Source: Candidatus Faecalibacterium faecipullorum
GTDB lineage: Bacteria > Bacillota > Clostridia > Oscillospirales > Ruminococcaceae
Length of the DNA stretch: 5,364 nt
Direction: 5' to 3'
Assembly (NCBI GenBank): GCA_019118985.1
Contig: DWXX01000015.1
Location: 1 to 5,364, forward strand
Part shown: positions 1 to 5,364 of the stretch, piece by piece
Position numbering within the stretch: the first letter of the stretch is position 1
Layout of the letters: each line of letters opens with the position of its first letter
Made by a program: the position numbers and the translations under genes
Notes under the pieces: model-generated
Databases searched by the model: none
What the model was told of the DNA's origin: nothing
What the model saw: only the letters and a program-made list of their open reading frames with translations

Positions 1-766
1 AATAGCGGCACAGGCTCCTTGTCTGCTGGACCATCGGCCGCAGGCTGCGGTGGGCGGCGCGGTGCCAGACGTGGACGGCGGTGTACTGGGGCACCAGCCA
101 GACCTCGCCGCGGCGCAGCATCTTCTGGGTCAGGTCGGCGTCCTCGACGTACATGAAGTATTTTTCGTCAAAGCCGCCGACGGCTTTCAGGTCGGCGGTG
201 CGCGCCGCCATGAAGCTGCCGGTGCAGAACTCGATGGGCCGCGGGACGGTCAGGTCCTCCCCCGCCATGATATAGGCGTCGTTATACTTTTTCAGGAAGG
301 TCAGAAAGCTCAGCTGCCGGTAGACCATCGCCCGCAGGCTGCACCGGCGCAAAGGCAGCTGCTGCTCCCGCCCGTCGGGGAAGCGCAGCGCCGGCCGCGC
401 CATCACCGCGGCGGGGCGCCCCTCCAGCCATTCGGCCAGGTCGGAGAGGGTGTCCCCCTCCAGCAGGATGTCGGGGTTGAGGATGAAGTGGTAATCGCTG
501 GCAAGCTGCGGCAGCACGGTGTTGTGCCCCGCGCCGAAGCCGGCGTTCTTCTCCCGGCGGATGACCCGGACGGCCTGCCCGGGGCCGGGGGCGAGGGCGC
601 CGGCGGCGACGGCCTGCTCCAGCGCGGCGCCGGTGCCGTCGGGGCTGGCGTTGTCCACCAGGTACAGCGTCAGCGGGTGGCGTCTGGTGTGGGCGAGGAC
701 CGACGCGGCGGCCCGCAGGGCCTCCGCCTGGTCGTTGTAGGTGACGATGCAGGCTGACAGATGCAA
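1..766 (-). CDS. GT2 family glycosyltransferase, probably rhamnosyltransferase-like (C-terminus cut off by the window edge)
   Basis: Single-domain, GT-A fold family-2 glycosyltransferase, expected to move a sugar from a nucleotide donor to a growing surface glycan at the cytoplasmic face of the membrane. 255 codons are visible. The N-terminus has the usual SACIVTYND strand (residues 4-12), then VDNASPDG (37-44), NAGFGAGHN (74-82), the LNPDI metal/nucleotide motif that replaces DxD (96-100), CTGSFMAAR (181-189) and GGFDEKYFMYVEDADL (197-212) with the ED pair that usually supplies the catalytic base. This pattern resembles dTDP-rhamnosyltransferases (RfbF/WbbL-like), but donor and acceptor cannot be read from sequence. 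Homologues are usually about 270-320 residues, so only a short tail should be missing; the last visible residues, SLRPMVQQTRSLCRY, look like the usual C-terminal helix. I chose the TTG at 766 because a strong GGGAGGG lies 7 bases before it. An ATG at 784 overlaps the upstream stop (ATGA) but has no good ribosome site and would only add MREGPR. Confidence 0.9.
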   Translation of the reverse strand, partial: MHLSACIVTYNDQAEALRAAASVLAHTRRHPLTLYLVDNASPDGTGAALEQAVAAGALAPGPGQAVRVIRREKNAGFGAGHNTVLPQLASDYHFILNPDILLEGDTLSDLAEWLEGRPAAVMARPALRFPDGREQQLPLRRCSLRAMVYRQLSFLTFLKKYNDAYIMAGEDLTVPRPIEFCTGSFMAARTADLKAVGGFDEKYFMYVEDADLTQKMLRRGEVWLVPQYTAVHVWHRAAHRSLRPMVQQTRSLCRY

Positions 767-773
767 TCTCGGT

Positions 774-780
774 CCCTCCC
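774..780 (-). promoter_or_regulatory. Ribosome binding site deciding a TTG start
   Basis: GGGAGGG sits directly after the TGA of the large glycosyltransferase gene and 7 bases before the TTG at 766. It lies downstream of the alternative ATG at 784, so it cannot serve that codon. It therefore supports the TTG start and suggests that ribosomes re-initiate or are coupled between the two genes. Confidence 0.7.
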
Positions 781-3279
781 TCATTCCAGCGGCTGCAGCT
801 TGATCCGGAAGTCATCCCGGTCGATGTCGAAATTGGGGTTGAGGCAGGGGTCGCCGGCGGCAAGCTCCTCTTTCCACCGGGTCTGGAAGCGGGTCACCTC
901 CGAGACGAACCGCGCCCGCTTTTCGGGGGCGGTGTCCAGGCCGCGGCTCTTGCTCTCATAGTGGTAGAGGATGGCGAAGGGGGTGAACAGGTTCTGATAC
1001 CCCGCCTTGCGCACCCGGACGCAGAAGTCCACGTCGTTGAAGGCCACCGCGAAACTCTCGTCCAGGCCGCCCACCGCCTCGTAGACCTCGCGGCGGACCA
1101 TCAGGCAGGCGCCGGTCACCCCGTAGACGTCGTGGGCGTAGACCAGCCGGCCCATATAGCCGGGGTTGGCCACCGGGAAGTTCTTGTGCATGTGCGCCGC
1201 CAGCGTCAGGTAGCCGAAGCCCAGCCCCGCGTGCTGGATGGTGTCGTCGGGGTAGAGCAGCTTTGCGCCCACACAGCCGATCCGGTCCTGCTGGGCGAAC
1301 ATCACCATCTCCTCCAGCCAGCGGGGGGTGATGACCTCGGTGTCGTTGTTGAGCAGCAGCAGGTAGTCGCCTGTGGCGAACTTCTCCCCGAAGTTGTTCA
1401 GGGCGCTGTAGTTGAAGCCGGCGCCCTCCCACCGCACCACCCGGAATAGGCCGGGGTGCCGCTTTTCCAGCAGCTGGTAGGTGCGGAAGGTTTCCTCCTC
1501 CTTGCTGTTGTTCTCGATGACGATGATCTCATAATCGGGGTAGGTGGTCTTTGCCACGATGGATTCCACGCAGGTGCGCAGGTCCTTCGCGTGGTCGCAG
1601 CTGGGGATGAGGATGCTGACTTTGCCCGGCTTTTCGATGACGTAGTCGGTCTTGTAAAAGCCGGGGGTGTCGGGGATGGAGGAGACTTCCTCCACCGCCA
1701 CCCCCGCCCGGGCATAGTGGGCGTAGAGGGCCTTGATGGCCGACTCGATGCAGTAGAGCTTGGCCTCGATGCCGCCCGCCACGCTGGTGGGGCTGGCCCG
1801 CCAGTAATAGAGGACGTGGGGGATGTGGACGATCTTTTCCGCCTTTTCGGTCAGGCGGAGGTAGAGGTCGTAGTCCTGGCTGCCGTTGTACTCGCTGCGC
1901 TCGCCCCCGCCGGCAGCCTGCAGCAGCGCCGTCCTGAAGACGCTGAGGTGGCAGATATAGTTGTTGGCCCGCAGGTTATCCAGCATGAAGTCGGGCTTGA
2001 GGTGGTAGAGGGTGGTATGCTCTACCGTGCCCTCAAAGGTCACCTCGTCGGTATAGACAAAGTCCGCCCCCTGTTCGGCGATGGCCTGCGCCGCATACCA
2101 CAGCGCCGACGGGTGCAGGATGTCGTCGTGGTCGAGCAGGGCGATGTACTCCCCCTTCGCCAGGGCGAAGCCGGCGTTGGTGTTGCCGGCGATCCCCTCG
2201 TTTTTGGGCAGCTTCTGGTAGCGGATGCGGCTGTCCTGCGCCATCCGCTCGGCCACCGCCCGGCCCACCGTTTCATCCTGCCCGGCGTCCACCAGCACCA
2301 GCTCCCAGTTGCGGTAGGTCTGGTTGACCACCGAGTCCAGCAGCTCGGCCAAAAAGCCGAGGGGGGTGTTGTACAGCGGCACCACGATGCTGATCAGCGG
2401 CCCGGCGGGCTGGTTTTTGGACTGGCGGACCAACAGGTCGACCGGGGCCAGCCGGTCGGCCCGGAAGGTCTGCCCCGGGAAGTGCTCGGCGTAATACTTC
2501 CGGTCGGCCCGGCGCTGTTTGAGCCCCGACAGCCCCTCCTGCCGCAGCTTTGCCAGCAGCGCCAGCAGGGGGAAGGCCCGGCACAGCTGCCGCAGCTTGC
2601 TAATGAGGTACCGCAGCGGCCAGGTGGCCCGCCAGCAGTGGGACCGGGTGACGCTGCCCAGCGCCTCTTCCAGCTGCTGCTCGTGCTGATGGGCGGCCGA
2701 CAGCTCGCTGCGCTGGTGGTCGGTCAGCTTCTGGTAGTCGCGGCAGCTCTGCTCGGCGCGGTCCAGCCGGAGGCGCAGCGCCTCGATGGCCTCCTCATAG
2801 CAGACCATCAGCGGCTCGGCGTCCTCTGCCTGTGCCGCCGGCGCAAAGAGGGCCGCCCCGCCCAAAGCGCCCCAGCTCTTCCAGCCGAAGGCGCGGCGCA
2901 GGCCGGCCTGTTCCAGCACAGGGGCCCAGGCGGGCAGGGCCGAGGGCTCCTCCGGCTCCCCCGCCGGGAAGAGGACCCGCCCCGCCGGCAGGGGGGCAAG
3001 GGGCGCCGCGTCCCCCCTTTGCACCACCACAAGGTCGTACCGGTCCGGCCAGCGGGCGGGCAGGGTCTCCCCTGCCGTCAGCCAGGGCTGCCCGGAGGCC
3101 GCATCTTCCGCGGCCCCGAGGCCCCAGGCGTCGATCTGCCGGGCCCGCAGCGCCGCGGCAAGGCCGCAGTCCCCCGCCACCAGCACCTTCCCGGGCCGGA
3201 ACTCCGGCTCGATCAGCCGGGCCAGCTCCTTTTGACGGCGCGCCCGCTCCTGTTGCTTCAAATCCTCTGCGCTCTGCAT
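781..3279 (-). CDS. Large two-domain GT2 glycosyltransferase with degenerate Rossmann-like N-terminus and coiled coil (832 aa)
   Basis: Cytoplasmic, probably bifunctional glycosyltransferase of the O-antigen/rhamnan-biosynthesis type. Residues about 29-150 look like a worn methyltransferase-style Rossmann segment (KVLVAGDCGLAAAL, then YDLVVVQ). Residues about 161-210 are charged and heptad-like, probably a coiled coil. SHCWRATWPLR (213-223) matches the W-R-x-T-x-P-L-R linker often seen before such enzymes. GT-A domain 1 (about 296-520) shows ISIVVPLYNTP, LLDHDDILHP with the DxD-type site (382-390), GSQDYDLYLR (466-475) and HIPHVLYYWR (485-494). GT-A domain 2 (about 553-805) shows VSILIPSCD, LLNNDTEV (642-649), GVTGACLMVRR (720-730) and FNDVDFCVRVRKAGY (747-761), with ND in the usual catalytic position for this subfamily. 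Both domains look intact. There is no signal peptide or membrane span. The ATG at 3279 is chosen for its GGGAG seven bases upstream; a longer reading from 3417 would run through the promoter and into the terminator. The sugar and linkage are unknown. Confidence 0.92.
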   Translation of the reverse strand: MQSAEDLKQQERARRQKELARLIEPEFRPGKVLVAGDCGLAAALRARQIDAWGLGAAEDAASGQPWLTAGETLPARWPDRYDLVVVQRGDAAPLAPLPAGRVLFPAGEPEEPSALPAWAPVLEQAGLRRAFGWKSWGALGGAALFAPAAQAEDAEPLMVCYEEAIEALRLRLDRAEQSCRDYQKLTDHQRSELSAAHQHEQQLEEALGSVTRSHCWRATWPLRYLISKLRQLCRAFPLLALLAKLRQEGLSGLKQRRADRKYYAEHFPGQTFRADRLAPVDLLVRQSKNQPAGPLISIVVPLYNTPLGFLAELLDSVVNQTYRNWELVLVDAGQDETVGRAVAERMAQDSRIRYQKLPKNEGIAGNTNAGFALAKGEYIALLDHDDILHPSALWYAAQAIAEQGADFVYTDEVTFEGTVEHTTLYHLKPDFMLDNLRANNYICHLSVFRTALLQAAGGGERSEYNGSQDYDLYLRLTEKAEKIVHIPHVLYYWRASPTSVAGGIEAKLYCIESAIKALYAHYARAGVAVEEVSSIPDTPGFYKTDYVIEKPGKVSILIPSCDHAKDLRTCVESIVAKTTYPDYEIIVIENNSKEEETFRTYQLLEKRHPGLFRVVRWEGAGFNYSALNNFGEKFATGDYLLLLNNDTEVITPRWLEEMVMFAQQDRIGCVGAKLLYPDDTIQHAGLGFGYLTLAAHMHKNFPVANPGYMGRLVYAHDVYGVTGACLMVRREVYEAVGGLDESFAVAFNDVDFCVRVRKAGYQNLFTPFAILYHYESKSRGLDTAPEKRARFVSEVTRFQTRWKEELAAGDPCLNPNFDIDRDDFRIKLQPLE

Positions 3280-3286
3280 GTTCTCG

Positions 3287-3291
3287 CTCCC
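3287..3291 (-). promoter_or_regulatory. Ribosome binding site of the large glycosyltransferase gene
   Basis: GGGAG lies 7 bases before the ATG at 3279 and fixes that start over the in-frame ATG at 3417, which lies upstream of the promoter. It follows a small hairpin by two bases. Confidence 0.7.
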
Positions 3292-3293
3292 AT

Positions 3294-3308
3294 CTGGCCT
3301 GCGGCCAG
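3294..3308 (-). other. Small hairpin in the 5' leader of the glycosyltransferase unit
   Basis: CTGGCC-GCA-GGCCAG is a perfect 6-bp inverted repeat with a 3-base loop, between the predicted transcription start and the ribosome site (two bases away). No T-run follows, so it is not a terminator. It could stabilise the 5' end of the mRNA, affect ribosome access, or be a protein-binding palindrome. Short GC palindromes also arise by chance in DNA of this composition. Confidence 0.4.
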
Positions 3309-3324
3309 TTTTATCGATCGTCTT

Positions 3325-3353
3325 AGTATACCAGATTTTCACCTGTTTGAGAA
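3325..3353 (-). promoter_or_regulatory. Sigma-A/sigma-70-type promoter for the glycosyltransferase unit
   Basis: On the minus strand, TTCTCA (3348-3353, 4 of 6 matches to TTGACA) is followed by a 17-base spacer and TATACT (3325-3330, 5 of 6 matches to TATAAT). The spacer ends in TGG, giving an extended -10 (TGGTATACT). The site is in an AT-rich island within otherwise GC-rich DNA, just after the terminator of the upstream unit. Predicted transcription start is near 3318, leaving a leader of about 40 bases before the ATG at 3279. Confidence 0.7.
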
Positions 3354-3415
3354 GCGTCTGGCCAAATTCTCCCCCGCGCCGCCCCCTTTCGGCAGGGTGC
3401 GGCCGGTCTTGCAGC

Positions 3416-3441
3416 AAAAAGGGGCGGCCGCCCGGCCGCCC
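3416..3441 (-). terminator. Intrinsic terminator of the regulator-TraX operon
   Basis: On the minus strand, GGGCGGCC, a GGGC loop and GGCCGCCC form a perfect 8-bp GC stem (3422-3441), followed by C and five Ts (3416-3420). It begins about 30 bases after the TraX stop codon. The opposite strand has only two Ts after the stem, so it works in one direction. It separates the TraX unit from the glycosyltransferase promoter. Confidence 0.85.
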
Positions 3442-3471
3442 TTCTGCCTTTGCCGCCCATGCCGCGGCCCC

Positions 3472-4212
3472 TCACAGCGCCGCCGCCCGCGCAAGGCCCA
3501 GCGCCAGCAGGTGGAGGGGGTAGAACCAGTAGAAAAACCACTGGCTGAACCGCCGGCCCCGCTGCGCGCGCCGTCCGCTGTACAGCCAGAGGATGGCCGC
3601 GCCGGCCGCCGCCACCCCCATCGACGCCCCGATGGCCGGCAGGATGCCCCCGGCCGCCCAGTTCACCAGGAAAAACAGCCCCGCCGCCCAGCCGAAGGCC
3701 CAGACCGTCCGCCGGCGGGACCCCGCCGCCCACCGGAACAGCAGGGTGTACGCCGGGGCCAGCAGCCCCCAGTCGCAGGGGATGACGGCGGTCAGGCAGG
3801 TCAGCGCGGCGGCCGCCGCACGGGCGGGGGCGGGCGGCAGCCGGTCCAGCGCCAGCAGGATGCAAAAGCAGACCAGCAGAGTGAAGATCATGTTCATCCC
3901 CACAAAGCCGAGCCCCTCTCCTTCTGTGAAGGCCAGGCAGAAGGGCAGCTCGGACAGCGCCGCAAAGGCGGCCAGCCGCAGCGCGTACCGCCGCCGCGAG
4001 CGGGTGCGCCCGTACCCCTCCACCAGAAACCAGCACATCACCGGCGCGGTGAAGTACCCGACGTCGGTCAGCAGCTGCGCCCACAGCGTCCCCGGCGCCA
4101 GAAAGACCGCCGCCACATGGTTGAGCAGCATGGCGAGCATCGCGGCATACTTGATGCCGTCCCGCGAAAGCGGCCCGCGCGGGTTCAAAACAGCGTCCTT
4201 GGCGTCATGCAT
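3472..4212 (-). CDS. TraX family integral membrane protein (246 aa)
   Basis: Polytopic membrane protein of the TraX family, named after the F-plasmid protein that N-acetylates pilin. Chromosomal copies are common in Firmicutes with unknown substrates, perhaps acting as acyltransferases. Family features are visible: an N-terminal IKYAAMLAMLLNHVA with the conserved His (residues 20-34), FLVEGYGRTRSRRRYALRL then ELPF (62-91), MNMIFTLL (107-113), CDWGLLAPAYTLLFR (146-160), and the hallmark C-terminal WFFYWFYPLHLLALG (225-239). About eight hydrophobic segments span residues 22-40, 44-66, 77-95, 103-122, 132-160, 168-188, 190-212 and 226-245. Length is normal for the family. The start ATG at 4212 lies 4 bases after the regulator's stop, with GGGGAGGG (4221-4228) eight bases upstream inside the end of that gene, so the two are co-transcribed and probably translationally coupled. 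A terminator follows the gene. The pilin-acetylase role should not be assumed: no pilus or transfer genes are present. Confidence 0.88.
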   Translation of the reverse strand: MHDAKDAVLNPRGPLSRDGIKYAAMLAMLLNHVAAVFLAPGTLWAQLLTDVGYFTAPVMCWFLVEGYGRTRSRRRYALRLAAFAALSELPFCLAFTEGEGLGFVGMNMIFTLLVCFCILLALDRLPPAPARAAAAALTCLTAVIPCDWGLLAPAYTLLFRWAAGSRRRTVWAFGWAAGLFFLVNWAAGGILPAIGASMGVAAAGAAILWLYSGRRAQRGRRFSQWFFYWFYPLHLLALGLARAAAL

Positions 4213-4216
4213 GGGG

Positions 4217-5224
4217 TCAGCCCTCCCCTTCCCGCCGCGGGGCGTCCAGCAGGTTCAAAAAAGCCATCGCCGCCCCGTACAGCAGGCCGGCCACCGGCCA
4301 GACCGCCCAGGAATGCTCCCAGCTGCCGGTGGTCAGGCTGTAGGCAAGGTAGCCCGCCGTCACCACCAGCCAGTAGGCCATGCTGACCGCCTCCACCAGG
4401 TGCCGGCGCGCCTTGTTGCGGCGGGTATAGTCGCCCTCTTCCAGCAGGCACTCTGTGGCTTCCCAGCAGGTGCCGCCGTAGACAAAGGCGAACACCCCCA
4501 TCCCCGCCAGCCAAAGCAGGCAGCAGACCGCCGCGGCATACCACAGGCCGTCCTCCGCCCCGGCGGGCAGGGCTGCGGTCACCGCAAAAACGGGCACCAC
4601 CGACAGGATGCAGAGGACCACCCCCGTGATGTTCAGACGGGTGCAGCGGGGACGGAAGGCTTTGCGCCGCTCCCGCACCATGCCGGCGACGCCGTACTCG
4701 GTCTCAAAAGGCTCCTTTTCCAGAAAGCGCAGCTCCGCCCCGCGGGCGTCGCAGATCAAAAAGAGGGCCACCGCCGCCGCCACCAGCGTCACCAGCGCGA
4801 TGATCCCCAGCCCCACCGCCGTCTGCTCGCCGAGGGGCAGGCCGGGCGTCCTGCTCAAACCGGCCAGCATCAGCAGCGGCGTGGGTGAGATGATGCACAG
4901 CAGGGTGGCCAGCCCCATCCAGGGGGCGTTGCGCCAGCCCCGCTCGAGATAGGCGGCGGCTTCCTCCATGGTGACGCGGCGCAGCGCACCCGCCTCGTCG
5001 GGCAGCGGGGCGGTGCCGGGGCACTCCATCTCGTCTTTCAGCAGGTAGTCGGTGCTCACTCCGAACAGGCGGCTGAGCTGCAGGACGCGCTCCATATCAG
5101 GGACAGACTGCGCGCCCTCCCACTTGGACACCGACTGCCGGCTGACGTCCAGCTGACGGGCCAGCTCTTCCTGCGACCAGCCGGCCTTCTTGCGCAGCGC
5201 AATGATCTTATCGGCCAGGATCAT
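4217..5224 (-). CDS. XRE-family helix-turn-helix regulator with C-terminal multi-pass membrane region (335 aa)
   Basis: Probably a membrane-tethered DNA-binding regulator. Residues 6-61 are a textbook HTH_3/XRE domain: IIALRKKAGWSQEELARQL, then VSRQSVSKWEGAQSVPDMERV and LFGVSTDYLL. A short linker (62-100) leads to about six hydrophobic segments: 102-123, 135-158, 198-218, 228-250, 281-298 and 305-326. Polar stretches at 159-197 (DARGAELRFLEKEPFETEYG and a basic RERRKAFRPR) and 251-280 would form loops. The membrane part is not a family I can name; such HTH-membrane fusions are frequent in Clostridia, with mostly unknown signals. The ATG at 5224 is chosen because AAGGAGG lies 8 bases upstream and the HTH starts there as usual; an in-frame ATG at 5302 would add a poorly conserved-looking, Arg-rich 26 residues and lies at the -10 region. 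It is the first gene of the operon with TraX. It may sense membrane state or a small molecule and regulate its own operon; that is inference. Confidence 0.88.
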   Translation of the reverse strand: MILADKIIALRKKAGWSQEELARQLDVSRQSVSKWEGAQSVPDMERVLQLSRLFGVSTDYLLKDEMECPGTAPLPDEAGALRRVTMEEAAAYLERGWRNAPWMGLATLLCIISPTPLLMLAGLSRTPGLPLGEQTAVGLGIIALVTLVAAAVALFLICDARGAELRFLEKEPFETEYGVAGMVRERRKAFRPRCTRLNITGVVLCILSVVPVFAVTAALPAGAEDGLWYAAAVCCLLWLAGMGVFAFVYGGTCWEATECLLEEGDYTRRNKARRHLVEAVSMAYWLVVTAGYLAYSLTTGSWEHSWAVWPVAGLLYGAAMAFLNLLDAPRREGEG

Positions 5225-5232
5225 AGTTCGTT

Positions 5233-5239
5233 CCTCCTT
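5233..5239 (-). promoter_or_regulatory. Ribosome binding site of the XRE regulator
   Basis: AAGGAGG, a near-perfect Shine-Dalgarno, lies 8 bases before the ATG at 5224 and supports this start over the in-frame ATG at 5302. Confidence 0.8.
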
Positions 5240-5293
5240 CCAGATTGGCCCCAGACGGGCCGGGCGGGGCGTCCGCCGCCTTTCTTCTGCCCC

Positions 5294-5299
5294 ATTGTA
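5294..5299 (-). promoter_or_regulatory. Candidate -10 element for the regulator-TraX operon
   Basis: TACAAT (5 of 6 matches to TATAAT) follows a T-rich stretch in the AT-richer leader and would give an mRNA leader of about 60 bases. The hexamer 17 bases upstream is TTCCCT, a poor -35 (3 of 6). A perfect TTGACA at 5342-5347 is 42 bases away, too far to pair with it. An alternative is TTGAAC with TGTAAC at a 16-base spacing (4 of 6 each). So a promoter is likely here, but its exact position is uncertain. Confidence 0.4.
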
Positions 5300-5344
5300 C
5301 AAAAAAGGGCGGTTACAGGGAAGAAAGCGAACTGTTCAATCTGT

Positions 5345-5357
5345 CAACCGGCGGTTG
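5345..5357. repeat. Perfect 6-1-6 inverted repeat upstream of the regulator, overlapping a TTGACA box
   Basis: CAACCG-G-CGGTTG is a perfect palindrome with a single central base. It overlaps the minus-strand TTGACA at 5342-5347 by three bases. The size fits an operator for a dimeric HTH protein, and the place, about 120 bases upstream of an XRE gene, fits autoregulation. No T-run follows, so it is not a terminator. It may instead belong to a gene beyond the window edge. Confidence 0.35.
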
Positions 5358-5364
5358 CGGCCTG

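Noticed and set aside
282..863. Minus-strand frame of 193 codons across the glycosyltransferase junction
   Set aside because: It lies out of frame with both GT2 genes, has an Arg/Pro/Gly-rich product and no motifs; the GT2 frame in the same interval carries all the family motifs.
3280..3417. 46-residue N-terminal extension of the large glycosyltransferase from the ATG at 3417
   Set aside because: It would translate through the promoter and begin within the terminator T-run region; the ATG at 3279 has the ribosome site.
3323..4084. Overlapping minus-strand frame of 253 codons inside the TraX gene and beyond its terminator
   Set aside because: It is a shifted frame of TraX, with an Arg/Gly/Ala-rich product. 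TraX itself has clear family motifs and a ribosome site.
3472..4212. TraX as a sign of a conjugative plasmid or integrative element
   Set aside because: There is no relaxase, coupling protein, type IV secretion gene, integrase or repeat in the window, and chromosomal TraX homologues are common in Firmicutes.
1456..4386. Very long plus-strand open frame (976 codons) antisense to the large glycosyltransferase, TraX and part of the regulator
   Set aside because: It spans two transcription units, including the promoter and terminator. Its product is low-complexity (rich in Gly, Ala, Pro, Arg, Gln, Val) with no recognisable domain, and stop codons are scarce in antisense frames of GC-rich genes.
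5225..5302. 26-residue N-terminal extension of the XRE regulator from an ATG at 5302
   Set aside because: AAGGAGG at 5233-5239 serves the ATG at 5224, which places the HTH at the usual N-terminal position; the extension overlaps the candidate -10 element.

Overview
The window is a GC-rich stretch of bacterial chromosome in which every convincing gene lies on the minus strand. Read in the direction of transcription (right to left), it holds two adjacent units. The first is a two-gene operon: an XRE-type helix-turn-helix regulator fused to a multi-pass membrane region (4217-5224), followed 4 bases later by a TraX-family membrane protein (3472-4212). The second is a glycosyltransferase unit: a large protein with two family-2 glycosyltransferase (GT2) domains (781-3279), followed 14 bases later by a single-domain GT2 gene that runs off the left edge (1-766).

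The boundary between the units is clear. A GC-rich hairpin followed by a T-run (3416-3441) ends the regulator/TraX unit. About 60 bases further on is an extended -10 promoter (3325-3353) that would start the glycosyltransferase unit roughly 40 bases before its start codon. A second AT-rich patch at the right end (about 5290-5350) probably holds the promoter of the regulator. It also contains a perfect inverted repeat and a TTGACA box.

The organism is probably a high-GC member of the Clostridia (Oscillospiraceae/Ruminococcaceae type). This inference rests on the GC-rich codon use, strong GGAGG-type ribosome sites, sigma-A-like promoters, TraX without any conjugation genes, and the style of the XRE-membrane fusion and GT2 proteins. 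No marker gene confirms it.

The two glycosyltransferases probably add sugars, perhaps rhamnose, to a cell-surface polysaccharide or glycan at the inner face of the membrane. The large one has a layered N-terminus: a degenerate Rossmann-like segment, then a coiled coil, then a W-R-x-T-x-P-L-R linker motif, ahead of its two GT-A domains. TraX proteins are membrane proteins related by name to the F-pilin N-acetylase; the substrate here is unknown. The regulator may control its own operon. I see no mobile element, CRISPR array, tRNA or rRNA. I see no clearly new system: the least ordinary points are the regulator-TraX pairing and the N-terminal architecture of the large glycosyltransferase.
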